In this document: piece after piece, positions 1 to 6,365 of the stretch
Position numbering within the stretch: position 1 is the first letter of the stretch
Layout: every line of letters begins with the position of its first letter
Source of the DNA: CAITQP01 sp964387965
Lineage (GTDB): Bacteria; Patescibacteriota; Minisyncoccia; Phycocordibacterales; UBA9973
DNA length: 11,591 bases
NCBI GenBank assembly: GCA_964387965.1
Contig: CAYLXO010000019.1
Location: forward strand, 1 to 11,591
Reading direction: 5' to 3'
Notes under the pieces: model-generated
The model's input: the letters and a program-made list of their open reading frames with translations, nothing else
Told to the model about the DNA's origin: nothing
Database searches by the model: none
Made by a program: the position numbers and the translations under genes

Positions 1-1190
1 ACAATTTGTGCAAGATCATGGTCTTCATCAAGCTTCTGTCCATCAGCTTGCAAGATTATGTCGTTTTCAAGAATTCCGGCCTTATCTGCGGGGCTTCCAG
101 GAATAACCGCGAGCTCATCTTTGTTTTGTCCTGGTTTTACAAGTACTCCATAATCAACACTGAGGTTATTTGCCTCTTTCATTTGTTTTGTTACTAGCTG
201 GAATCGAATACCAAGATATGGGCGCACGATTTTACCTGTTGTTCGTACTGAATTTATAACACTTTTAATCGAGTTAATTGGGAGTGCAAATCCTATGTTT
301 TGTGAACCTTGCACTATCGCAACATCAACACCAATCACTCGACCAGACAAATCGAGCAATGGCCCCCCCGAGTTTCCTGGATTAATTGCCGCATCAGTTT
401 GAATAACGTGTGATAATGCTTCCTGCTTACCCCCACCATCACCTGCTGTGATTGAACGTGAGAGTCCAGAAACAACTCCAACGGAAACAGTATTTTCAAA
501 TTGTCCGAGTGCATTTCCAATTGCGATTACACTTTGACCAAGTTTAAGTTTTGAAGAATCTCCAAGCTCTAGAAATGGAAGGCCTGATGCTTGAATTTTC
601 ATGACAGCAATATCAAGTATTGCATCACGCGCAAGTACTGTAGCTGGATATTTCTTGCCGTTTGCAAGGTTCACTTCATATTCTGCTGTTTTATCAGCAA
701 CAACGTGTTTGTTTGTGACAATCAAGCCATCGGCAGTAACAATAAATCCCGATCCAGCACCCACCTGCTGTTTTTCTGTGCCATCTGGGGTTTGAACCGG
801 TACTTGCAAACCTTGAAATGGATTTGATCCGCCAAAGAAGTTAAATCCTCCGAACGGATTATATTCCTGATATGAAGTTTTGTATTTTGTAACTTCTTTT
901 GAGATTGTAATAGCTACAACAGCCGGATTTGCTCGTTCGACTGCTTGCTCAACAAGAGCCTCGTCAGAAAATACTGATGGTAACGAAGTGTCATTTTTTC
1001 CGATTTCACCCTTTTCAGCTTTTTCTGTTACAGATTGTGCATACCCTGACGCAAAATATTTAAATATGTGTGCGCGATTATGCCACGCGACACCAAAAAC
1101 AATTACAAGAAGAACAAGCACTGTGGACGCGCTAATGAGAATTGTTTCTATTACGCGTTTATCAAGAATTTTTTTAACGTGTTCTAACAT
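1..1190 (-). CDS. HtrA/DegP-type membrane-anchored serine protease with PDZ domain (3' end cut off by window edge)
   Basis: This is a trypsin-like serine protease of the HtrA/DegP/DegQ family (S1C), which degrades or refolds damaged proteins outside the cytoplasmic membrane. The frame is open from an ATG at 1190 to the window edge, giving 396 residues without a stop. Residues about 13-36 form one hydrophobic segment after a short basic N-terminus, so the protein is probably a signal-anchored membrane protein with its protease domain outside. A Gly/Phe/Asn-rich linker lies at about 111-126. The catalytic triad is visible: H162 in VTNKHVV, D193 in AILDIAV and S274 in GNSGGP. A PDZ domain starts near residue 323 (RPYLGIRF) and is cut off around LDEDHDLAQI; a second PDZ cannot be excluded. 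The ATG lies 28 bp after the mutY-like stop and has no clear Shine-Dalgarno sequence. The family is certain; whether it is DegP, DegQ, DegS or HtrA is not. Confidence 0.95.
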   Translation of the reverse strand, partial: MLEHVKKILDKRVIETILISASTVLVLLVIVFGVAWHNRAHIFKYFASGYAQSVTEKAEKGEIGKNDTSLPSVFSDEALVEQAVERANPAVVAITISKEVTKYKTSYQEYNPFGGFNFFGGSNPFQGLQVPVQTPDGTEKQQVGAGSGFIVTADGLIVTNKHVVADKTAEYEVNLANGKKYPATVLARDAILDIAVMKIQASGLPFLELGDSSKLKLGQSVIAIGNALGQFENTVSVGVVSGLSRSITAGDGGGKQEALSHVIQTDAAINPGNSGGPLLDLSGRVIGVDVAIVQGSQNIGFALPINSIKSVINSVRTTGKIVRPYLGIRFQLVTKQMKEANNLSVDYGVLVKPGQNKDELAVIPGSPADKAGILENDIILQADGQKLDEDHDLAQI

Positions 1191-1218
1191 AGCTTACTAA
1201 AAACAATTACTTATAATG

Positions 1219-2040
1219 TCACATGATTTTAACATATCTCTCTAAATCACTGTCAAGAATTTTTTCTTTTACTAGTCCAGTGAGGGCTTTTTGCACTCGC
1301 TCTCTTTCAAAAGATGGATTGTTTTTATAAAACTGCTGTAAATCCCGGGTACCGCCACTAGTACAATATTTTAAGAGTGCACCCCGAACTTCACGCACTG
1401 AGCCTTTAAATGTGCTCTGTTTTGTATAACTCGCGCTTGTCCGACTTGGATTTTTCTTTGTCTTTTTTAAATAGGAACCGTAATCCATTAATGCCCAGTA
1501 CCACTCTCTTGGAGATTTTTTTAACAATGCTTTTTCTATATATGGGACTAAATCCTTATCCTCTACTTTCTTTGTATGTGGAAAAAATTCATGAATAAAG
1601 ACTGAACGAATGTTCGTCTCAATGAATATATACGGCACATCTTTTGAAAAAGTTGCAACAGCACGGGCCGTATACGGACCAATACCTGGTAGGGATTGTA
1701 GTGTAGTTATATCAAGTGGGATTACCCCGTTATAATCACGTACAACAGCCTCTGCGAGGCGTTTTAAATAGATAGCTCTACGGTTATAGCCCAAACCGCT
1801 CCAGTAGGTAAGAACATCAGCAAGTGGGGCTCGTGCGAGTACTTTAACTGTTGGAAAACGGCTTATAAAAGCCTTATATTTGGGTATTACACGGTCTACT
1901 TGGGTCTGTTGGAGCATTATCTCAGAAACCAAAATACGGTACGCATTACGCGTTTTGCGCCACGGGAGAGTATGCCTACCCTCCTTCTTATAATGGCGCA
2001 GTACCTTCTGTCTAAATTGAGGAATAGTCGTATTTTTCAC
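1219..2040 (-). CDS. MutY-like HhH-GPD DNA glycosylase without Fe-S cluster and with a substituted catalytic Asp
   Basis: This belongs to the MutY/endonuclease III superfamily. Classical MutY removes adenine mispaired with 8-oxoguanine in base excision repair. The 273-residue protein has the MutY signature LPWR (25-28), the motif SEIMLQQTQV (39-48) with E40 at the catalytic glutamate position (E37 in E. coli), GLGYNRRA, and the helix-hairpin-helix LPGIGPYTARA (117-127). Three things differ from E. coli MutY. The catalytic Asp (D138) aligns with E141 in FIETNIRSV. The four Fe-S cysteines align with K192, S199, S202 and about Q208; the only cysteine in the protein is C226. Finally, the NUDIX-like 8-oxoG-reading domain is absent, replaced by about 60 residues (210-273) that look like a small winged-helix domain. 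The start is GTG: an in-frame TAG lies three codons upstream and no earlier start exists. It follows the transporter gene after 23 bp. The family is secure; adenine/8-oxoG activity is not. Confidence 0.9.
   Translation of the reverse strand: MKNTTIPQFRQKVLRHYKKEGRHTLPWRKTRNAYRILVSEIMLQQTQVDRVIPKYKAFISRFPTVKVLARAPLADVLTYWSGLGYNRRAIYLKRLAEAVVRDYNGVIPLDITTLQSLPGIGPYTARAVATFSKDVPYIFIETNIRSVFIHEFFPHTKKVEDKDLVPYIEKALLKKSPREWYWALMDYGSYLKKTKKNPSRTSASYTKQSTFKGSVREVRGALLKYCTSGGTRDLQQFYKNNPSFERERVQKALTGLVKEKILDSDLERYVKIM
1226..1256 (-). promoter_or_regulatory. Candidate promoter for the htrA-like gene, inside the 3' end of the mutY-like gene
   Basis: Read on the minus strand, a perfect -35 hexamer TTGACA (1251-1256) is followed after 19 nt by TAAAAT (1226-1231), which is preceded by TG one base away and so forms an extended -10. 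Transcription would start near 1219, giving a leader of about 30 nt before the ATG at 1190. The 19-nt spacer is longer than the preferred 17, and the motif sits inside coding sequence, so it could be chance. If real, it would let the stress protease be expressed separately from the upstream aminopeptidase unit. Confidence 0.35.
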
Positions 2041-2063
2041 ACGGCCATTCTACCATAGGTACT

Positions 2064-2915
2064 TTAAGCAAACGCCAAGAAAAATGTACCAAGTATAAAG
2101 AGTATAAGTGCAATAATTTTTTTGTTAGTTACGGATTCTTTGAGTTTATATATCCCCCACAGAGACGTAAGTACAAAAACACCTGAGCGCAGTGCAAGCA
2201 CATACGCGGTTGGTCCGAGCGAAAGTGCTATTTCTAGTGTTGCATAACTAACTGCAAATAAAATACCTACAATAACGAGCTTTTTAAAATGTAGATGGGT
2301 ATGTTTGTAGTCTCCGTGTTGCTTTGAAACAAGAACATATATACCTGAAACAATGATTGAAACAACATAATTTACAAAACCGTACCAAATTGGAGTCGCT
2401 GCTCCAATACCAACTTTGTCAAAACTTGATCCAATCGCAAGAAAAAATACTGAGAGCAACATATAAAACTCAGGTCTGCTTTTTATGTGTGTTCCTTTTT
2501 TATACAACAGCAAGAACACTCCACACGCCGTAAGTATGATACCGAGATACCCAAAATGTGACGGGAACTCACGTACAAGAAGCATTGAACTAAATACATT
2601 AAACACTGGAGAGAGCGCAAGAAGTGGCATAACAGAAGACATTTCTCCTTGCTTGATAGCCTTCAAGTAAAAAAGCATCTGTAAAGGAAACTGCACAATA
2701 CAGCTTGCAAGCACTGGCCACCAAAAACTCCATCCAAGATGAAATACATCCTTGGGAATTGGAAAAATAAACAAAAGCAATGTAAACGGAATAAACCCAA
2801 AAATGTTCATTATGAACATGAGGTATATATTGCGAAAATGGCCGGTAAGATTTTTATCGTAGATTCGGCGTGTTGCCGAAGTTGCCATTGATATAACAGT
2901 AAATAAAATCCACAT
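2064..2915 (-). CDS. EamA/DMT-superfamily transporter, 10 predicted membrane helices
   Basis: This is an integral membrane protein of the drug/metabolite transporter superfamily, EamA type, whose members export or import amino acids, sugars, nucleotides or other small metabolites. The 283 residues form two related halves of five hydrophobic segments each. The first half includes segments around 1-15, 29-51 and 65-84. It continues with the typical stretch AIKQGEMSSVMPLLALSPVF (85-104), ending in a charged VRE turn and a helix near 120-136. The second half starts near 148 and ends in LALRSGVFVLTSLWG and a last helix at about 266-283. A basic loop containing HTHLHFKK lies in the second half. The ATG is 3 bp after the aminopeptidase stop, so the two are almost certainly cotranscribed and translationally coupled; no Shine-Dalgarno motif is apparent. 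The substrate cannot be read from sequence. Its position beside a peptidase suggests amino acid or peptide-derived metabolite transport, which is inference only. Confidence 0.88.
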   Translation of the reverse strand: MWILFTVISMATSATRRIYDKNLTGHFRNIYLMFIMNIFGFIPFTLLLFIFPIPKDVFHLGWSFWWPVLASCIVQFPLQMLFYLKAIKQGEMSSVMPLLALSPVFNVFSSMLLVREFPSHFGYLGIILTACGVFLLLYKKGTHIKSRPEFYMLLSVFFLAIGSSFDKVGIGAATPIWYGFVNYVVSIIVSGIYVLVSKQHGDYKHTHLHFKKLVIVGILFAVSYATLEIALSLGPTAYVLALRSGVFVLTSLWGIYKLKESVTNKKIIALILFILGTFFLAFA

Positions 2916-2918
2916 AAA

Positions 2919-5465
2919 TTATGAGCGCAACCACTTCTCTATCTTTTTTCCATCACGTGTAAGCCAGCGTACATTTGAATCAATGTATTCCAACGTTTGT
3001 TCGATTGTACGCTCAGCAGATGGAGCACTATGTGATTTAAAGAATTTCTTTACGTCATCATATACCTTCTTACTGGTATTTCGATTGAGAACTGAAATTA
3101 AGCGTGAAAGAAGATGATTACCGTCACCGTATGCCTCTCCAATTTTTTTCCAATTCTTTTTTACAAACGACCATCCAAGCGCACGGCCATGCGGATTCAT
3201 GAGCACGCTTGCGAATGCCCCATTTCTATCCTGCATTCGCACATGATCTGTCATGGTAAATTGCAATGTTTTTAGAAGTAGATTTTTATCAGCAAATAAT
3301 CCAAGTGCTGAAAGTAAGCGATTTTTCTCTTCGTGCAATGGCTCTTTTTTATAAAGCGACATAAGCAACTCGTATTCTTTTGAGCTACCAGTACGTGCCA
3401 CTGCTCCATACACAACGCCACGCAAATCTGCATGGATAGGCTCCTGTGCGCGATTTTTAAAGAGTGAAAGTGCCTGCCGTAGTACACGCTCATCTCCAAA
3501 ACTAACTCCCGCTCCAAGTACTAAACTACGAAGCAATGTGTCAGTGTGTGACTCGTTTGTACGTGAGTCCCAACCAACGCGTGAAATAATACTTACAAGC
3601 ATTTCCCGTACATATGCCCGATATGGCTCATATGCCTTCGTACCATAAAGTAAATTACCGATGCGAAGAAAACCAGTAACTAGTTCAACCCACACGATAT
3701 ACTCAGTTTCTTCTGTGTAATTTTTTGCAAATGAAAGTGCCTCCGTTGTTTCGATTTCCCCTGCTTCAGCAAGTGCAAATAAATCTCGAATAATCCCCAA
3801 ACGATCTGCTGATGAAAGTCGCCCTTCACGAACCGGAACTGCAAGCATCTCCAGGATTTCTTTACTGTATGCTGTGCGATACAGTGAACCCTCGTGAGCG
3901 TTGAACTTAAACCAGTTTCCGTCTGGTCGTACAATCCGTGCAGATTTTTTTGTCATGAGATCAAGTCTCATTTCTCCACGCGGACTAACAAGAGACAACG
4001 GTATAGGCCATACTGTTGTATCTTTGCTTGCCTTACTACTCTTGATACTCGAATAATATCGCTTTTGCGAAAGCGCAATAGTATTCTTATTAACTGTTGC
4101 AGATACAAGTGGGTATCCTGATTTTCCAGTCCAAATTTTCATCATTTTTTGTACTGGTTTTTTTGACACGTGTTCAAACGCTTCCCAAAGATGCTCGGTG
4201 CTTGCATTCGCATAACTATGCTTTTTCAAATAGTGTGAAAGCCCTTTTCTAAACATGTCATCACCAAGATACTCAGCGAGCATACGAATAACCGATGCGC
4301 CTTTTGAGTAAGAAACCGCGTCAAAAATTTCTCCAATTTCGTTTGGATCGTGCACATCAACTTCAATTGGATGAGTATTATGTAATGCATCAAGCCGTAG
4401 TGCAATTGCCAAATCGTCAGTGGCAAACTGATCCCAGATATTCCATTCTGGGAAAATTTTGTCGATCGCAAGATATGGAACATACGAAGCAAAACCTTCA
4501 TTGAGCCAAAGGTGCGTCCACCATTCCATCGTGACAAGATTACCGAACCACTGATGTGCAAGTTCGTGTGCGATAACTATCGCAATGAGTTCACGGGTAG
4601 AGGTAGATGTATTGCCTTCATCGACCAAGAGGCCGATTTCACGAAATGTAATAGCTCCCCAGTTTTCCATAGCAAGTGATGAAAAATCTGGAATCGCAAT
4701 CATATCAAGCGTATCTAATGGATATTCGATTCCAAAGTATTCCTCGTAAAATTGTAAACACTGTATCGTTACATCAAGTGCAAATTTTCCTTGCTCTTTT
4801 TTCCCTGGCACTGTGAGTACTCGAACTTTTACTCCACCATCTGTTGTTTTTTCTAGCCATTCAAAATCTCCTACGATAAACGCAAGAAGATATGTAGACA
4901 TCTTTGGGGTCGGAGAAAATGAGACAATGTTATATCCCGATTCATGCTCTTTGATTGTATGTGGAAGCGTATTTGAAATAGCAGTTCTGTCGCTCGGAAT
5001 CACAAGATGTACCGTAAATACTGCTTTATGTGTTGGCTCATCAAAACATGGCAAACACCTACGTGCATCAGTTGCTTCAAATTGTGTAGTTGCCATGTAT
5101 CTATCTTTTCCATCGACAACATACTTACTCTTATAAAAACCGCGCATATTGGTCGCAAGTACTCCTTCCCAAACTATTTTTAAAACATGTGTACCCTTCC
5201 CCAATTTTTCATTAAATGTAAAAGTCGCTGTCTCGAGCTTTTTATTGTACGTAATTTTTGCCGGTCGATTCATCTCATCAACAACAGAAATAATCGCAAG
5301 TTCCTTTGAATGTAGGGTAACTTGTGTTGTTGGTTTCTTGACCGTAATCTCGATTGTCTCTTCACCTGTAAATGTATGTGCCTCTAGATCAGGTTTAAGA
5401 GTAATCTCGTAGTGGACCGGCAAAATATCTGCCGAAAGTCTAATAGTATTCTTTTTCGTAGCCAT
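2919..5465 (-). CDS. M1-family zinc aminopeptidase (puromycin-sensitive / ERAP1-like type)
   Basis: This is a metallo-aminopeptidase of family M1 that removes N-terminal residues from peptides, probably in the cytoplasm because no signal peptide or membrane segment is seen. The 848 residues follow the family layout: an N-terminal beta domain (about 10-210), a thermolysin-like catalytic domain (about 230-450), a small beta domain, and a helical ERAP1-C-like domain (about 525-840). The exopeptidase motif appears as LAMEN (264-268; GAMEN in E. coli PepN). The zinc site is HELAH (300-304) with the third ligand E323 in WLNEGFASY. The catalytic tyrosine is Y386 in FDAVSYSKGAS. The overall pattern, including WTGKSGYPLV, resembles the puromycin-sensitive/tricorn-interacting-factor branch more than E. 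coli PepN. It is the first gene of a unit that continues into the transporter gene 3 bp downstream. All catalytic residues are present, so it should be active. In a host-dependent small-genome cell it would fit amino acid recovery from peptides. Confidence 0.96.
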   Translation of the reverse strand: MATKKNTIRLSADILPVHYEITLKPDLEAHTFTGEETIEITVKKPTTQVTLHSKELAIISVVDEMNRPAKITYNKKLETATFTFNEKLGKGTHVLKIVWEGVLATNMRGFYKSKYVVDGKDRYMATTQFEATDARRCLPCFDEPTHKAVFTVHLVIPSDRTAISNTLPHTIKEHESGYNIVSFSPTPKMSTYLLAFIVGDFEWLEKTTDGGVKVRVLTVPGKKEQGKFALDVTIQCLQFYEEYFGIEYPLDTLDMIAIPDFSSLAMENWGAITFREIGLLVDEGNTSTSTRELIAIVIAHELAHQWFGNLVTMEWWTHLWLNEGFASYVPYLAIDKIFPEWNIWDQFATDDLAIALRLDALHNTHPIEVDVHDPNEIGEIFDAVSYSKGASVIRMLAEYLGDDMFRKGLSHYLKKHSYANASTEHLWEAFEHVSKKPVQKMMKIWTGKSGYPLVSATVNKNTIALSQKRYYSSIKSSKASKDTTVWPIPLSLVSPRGEMRLDLMTKKSARIVRPDGNWFKFNAHEGSLYRTAYSKEILEMLAVPVREGRLSSADRLGIIRDLFALAEAGEIETTEALSFAKNYTEETEYIVWVELVTGFLRIGNLLYGTKAYEPYRAYVREMLVSIISRVGWDSRTNESHTDTLLRSLVLGAGVSFGDERVLRQALSLFKNRAQEPIHADLRGVVYGAVARTGSSKEYELLMSLYKKEPLHEEKNRLLSALGLFADKNLLLKTLQFTMTDHVRMQDRNGAFASVLMNPHGRALGWSFVKKNWKKIGEAYGDGNHLLSRLISVLNRNTSKKVYDDVKKFFKSHSAPSAERTIEQTLEYIDSNVRWLTRDGKKIEKWLRS

Positions 5466-5471
5466 AGGATA

Positions 5472-5480
5472 GTTATAGCA
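5472..5480 (-). promoter_or_regulatory. Extended -10 element immediately upstream of the M1 aminopeptidase
   Basis: On the minus strand TGCTATAAC (5480 to 5472) matches an extended -10 (TGnTATAAT with one mismatch). Only six bases separate it from the ATG at 5465, so normal initiation 6-7 nt downstream would put the first transcribed base at or next to the start codon. No good -35 hexamer is seen at 16-18 nt, which is tolerated with an extended -10. No Shine-Dalgarno sequence fits in the gap. The element lies just after the terminator of the upstream gene, as expected for a new transcription unit. Confidence 0.5.
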
Positions 5481-5519
5481 TAAAATACAATTCCCTGAAT
5501 ATTTTCATATCCAGGGAAT
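5478..5519 (-). terminator. Probable intrinsic terminator of the 110-residue gene
   Basis: An inverted repeat begins about 18 nt after the stop codon at 5538. ATTCCCTG and CAGGGAAT (5512-5519 and 5490-5497) pair over 8 bp. After one A-C mismatch the stem continues with 4 bp (ATAT with ATAT), closed by a 4-nt loop at 5503-5506. In the minus direction the stem is followed by the T-rich stretch TTGTATTTTATG, an imperfect U-tract. The stem is convincing and the U-tract is interrupted, so termination is likely but perhaps incomplete. Confidence 0.65.
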
Positions 5520-5537
5520 CGAATAATATCAAATTTT

Positions 5538-5870
5538 TTAGTCGCCGACAGGCACTTCCTCAGCTACAGCCAGAGTTAAAACCTCTTCGGCCATCTTCGA
5601 CAATCGCTCAGCAAACTGAGCAGTACTATTCCTGTTTTGACGTACTTCAGCATCTATACCGCGTATCTTTGTCTTAAAGTCCAACACAGCTTGGCTATCT
5701 GGATGTTCTTTAATTGATTTCAGGTCATTAAGTGCCCCGGTAAGTGCACTTTCTACGCGCTGAAAATCATTGTCTTTACAGTACTTAGATGCATTTGCAA
5801 GGCACATTTTTGCCTGCTCAACAAGAGTATTATTCTTGCCAGTTTGAGTAATTCTTTTCGTGTGACTCAT
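5538..5870 (-). CDS. Uncharacterised 110-residue helical protein, single-gene transcription unit
   Basis: I do not recognise this protein. It has a short basic N-terminus (SHTKR), then a predicted mostly helical body. One helix covers about 14-32 (NTLVEQAKMCLANASKYC) and a second about 36-54 (QRVESALTGALNDLKSIKE). After a HPDS turn come one or two long charged helices at about 60-103, then a short acidic tail ending in PVGD. The paired helices at 14-54 look like one TPR-like helical hairpin, but a single repeat cannot be assigned with confidence. No signal peptide, membrane segment or catalytic motif is seen. Two cysteines (C23, C31) lie in the first hairpin. The ATG has no Shine-Dalgarno motif. 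A near-consensus promoter lies upstream and a hairpin terminator downstream, which supports a real, separately expressed gene. It could be a small structural or adaptor protein; nothing here proves a role. Confidence 0.75.
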   Translation of the reverse strand: MSHTKRITQTGKNNTLVEQAKMCLANASKYCKDNDFQRVESALTGALNDLKSIKEHPDSQAVLDFKTKIRGIDAEVRQNRNSTAQFAERLSKMAEEVLTLAVAEEVPVGD

Positions 5871-5937
5871 AAAAAACTGTTTAGGTTACAAAATTTTTTA
5901 GGAACAAAATAGGAGGTTATGAGAAATTTATAACGAA
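5871..5937 (-). other. Predicted 5' leader of the 110-residue gene
   Basis: If transcription starts about 7 nt after the -10 box, the leader is roughly 65 nt and very AT-rich. It contains CCTCCT (minus strand, 5911-5916), which resembles the anti-Shine-Dalgarno core of 16S rRNA, unusual for a message. A run of six A (5894-5899) can pair with six T directly before the ATG (5871-5876), a weak stem that could partly cover the start. No known riboswitch architecture is recognisable. Confidence 0.35.
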
Positions 5938-5943
5938 TTATCG

Positions 5944-5971
5944 ATTATATCAAAGTGTCTTTATGTTCCAA
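5944..5971 (-). promoter_or_regulatory. Strong sigma70-type promoter for the 110-residue gene
   Basis: On the minus strand TTGGAA (5966-5971) is followed after 16 nt by a perfect TATAAT (5944-5949). TG sits one base upstream, making TGATATAAT a full extended -10. Four of six bases match the -35 consensus. It lies in the only sizeable intergenic gap of the window (5871-5984), directly after the riboflavin kinase stop. It is the best promoter match I see in the window. Confidence 0.7.
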
Positions 5972-5984
5972 ATACTAAACATTA

Positions 5985-6365
5985 TTATTTAAAAACAGCT
6001 CGAATACGCCGTACGTCGTGCTCTATTTCTGCAATGAGCTGGTTTGTATCTGCAAAATCTTTTGGTTTACGTATATATGTATATAGCTCAATTTCTAACA
6101 ATGTTCCTACGGGAATATCCTGAAGATCCTCGTCTAAAACGTGCACTTCAAGTACTTGTTCGGTACTTCCAAATGCATATAACGGACCAAAATATAATGC
6201 CCCGATATACGGCACCCCTTCTATCATTATTTTTGATGCGTATATTCCTTCGTCATATTTTGAAAGCCCAGTTGGCACCCCAAAATTAAGCGTTGGAAAT
6301 CCAAGACCTTTTCCACGGCCATACCCTTTTTTTACTTGAGCTGTAAATTTATACACCGAGCGCAT
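5985..6365 (-). CDS. Stand-alone riboflavin kinase domain (FMN-forming)
   Basis: The enzyme phosphorylates riboflavin with ATP to give FMN. The 126 residues correspond to the C-terminal flavokinase domain of bifunctional RibF; the N-terminal FAD synthetase (nucleotidyltransferase) domain is absent. Visible motifs are the nucleotide-binding signature GYGRGKGLGFPTLNF (14-28, with PTxN at 24-27), the core strand EGIYASKIMIEGVPYIGALYFG (39-60, written here as the ends EGIYA and ALYFG), and the catalytic glutamate E73 in LEVHVLD. I chose the ATG at 6365 because homology begins there (MRSVYKFTAQV). Using it, the gene overlaps the pyrB end by 17 bp. The same frame stays open to an ATG at 6437, but the extra 24 residues have no family match and deepen the overlap to 89 bp. 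No Shine-Dalgarno motif precedes 6365, so translation is probably coupled to pyrB. FMN is the cofactor of dihydroorotate dehydrogenase, which gives a plausible reason for this position. Confidence 0.87.
   Translation of the reverse strand: MRSVYKFTAQVKKGYGRGKGLGFPTLNFGVPTGLSKYDEGIYASKIMIEGVPYIGALYFGPLYAFGSTEQVLEVHVLDEDLQDIPVGTLLEIELYTYIRKPKDFADTNQLIAEIEHDVRRIRAVFK

Noticed and set aside
363..369. Run of seven C (G on the coding strand) in the HtrA gene, possible frameshift site
   Set aside because: The run encodes the GGP of the GNSGGP active-site motif, and the frame continues in register with family sequence on both sides.
880..1200. 106-codon plus-strand open frame
   Set aside because: It lies antisense to the N-terminal half of the HtrA-like gene, which has an intact family match. 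The peptide has no recognisable domain.
5911..5935. Plus-strand micro-ORF after AGGAGG
   Set aside because: The spacing to ATG is only 2 nt and the frame stops after four codons; no plus-strand promoter is evident.
5871..5984. FMN or other riboswitch in the gap downstream of riboflavin kinase
   Set aside because: The leader is short and AT-rich, precedes an unrelated gene, and shows no conserved multi-stem architecture.
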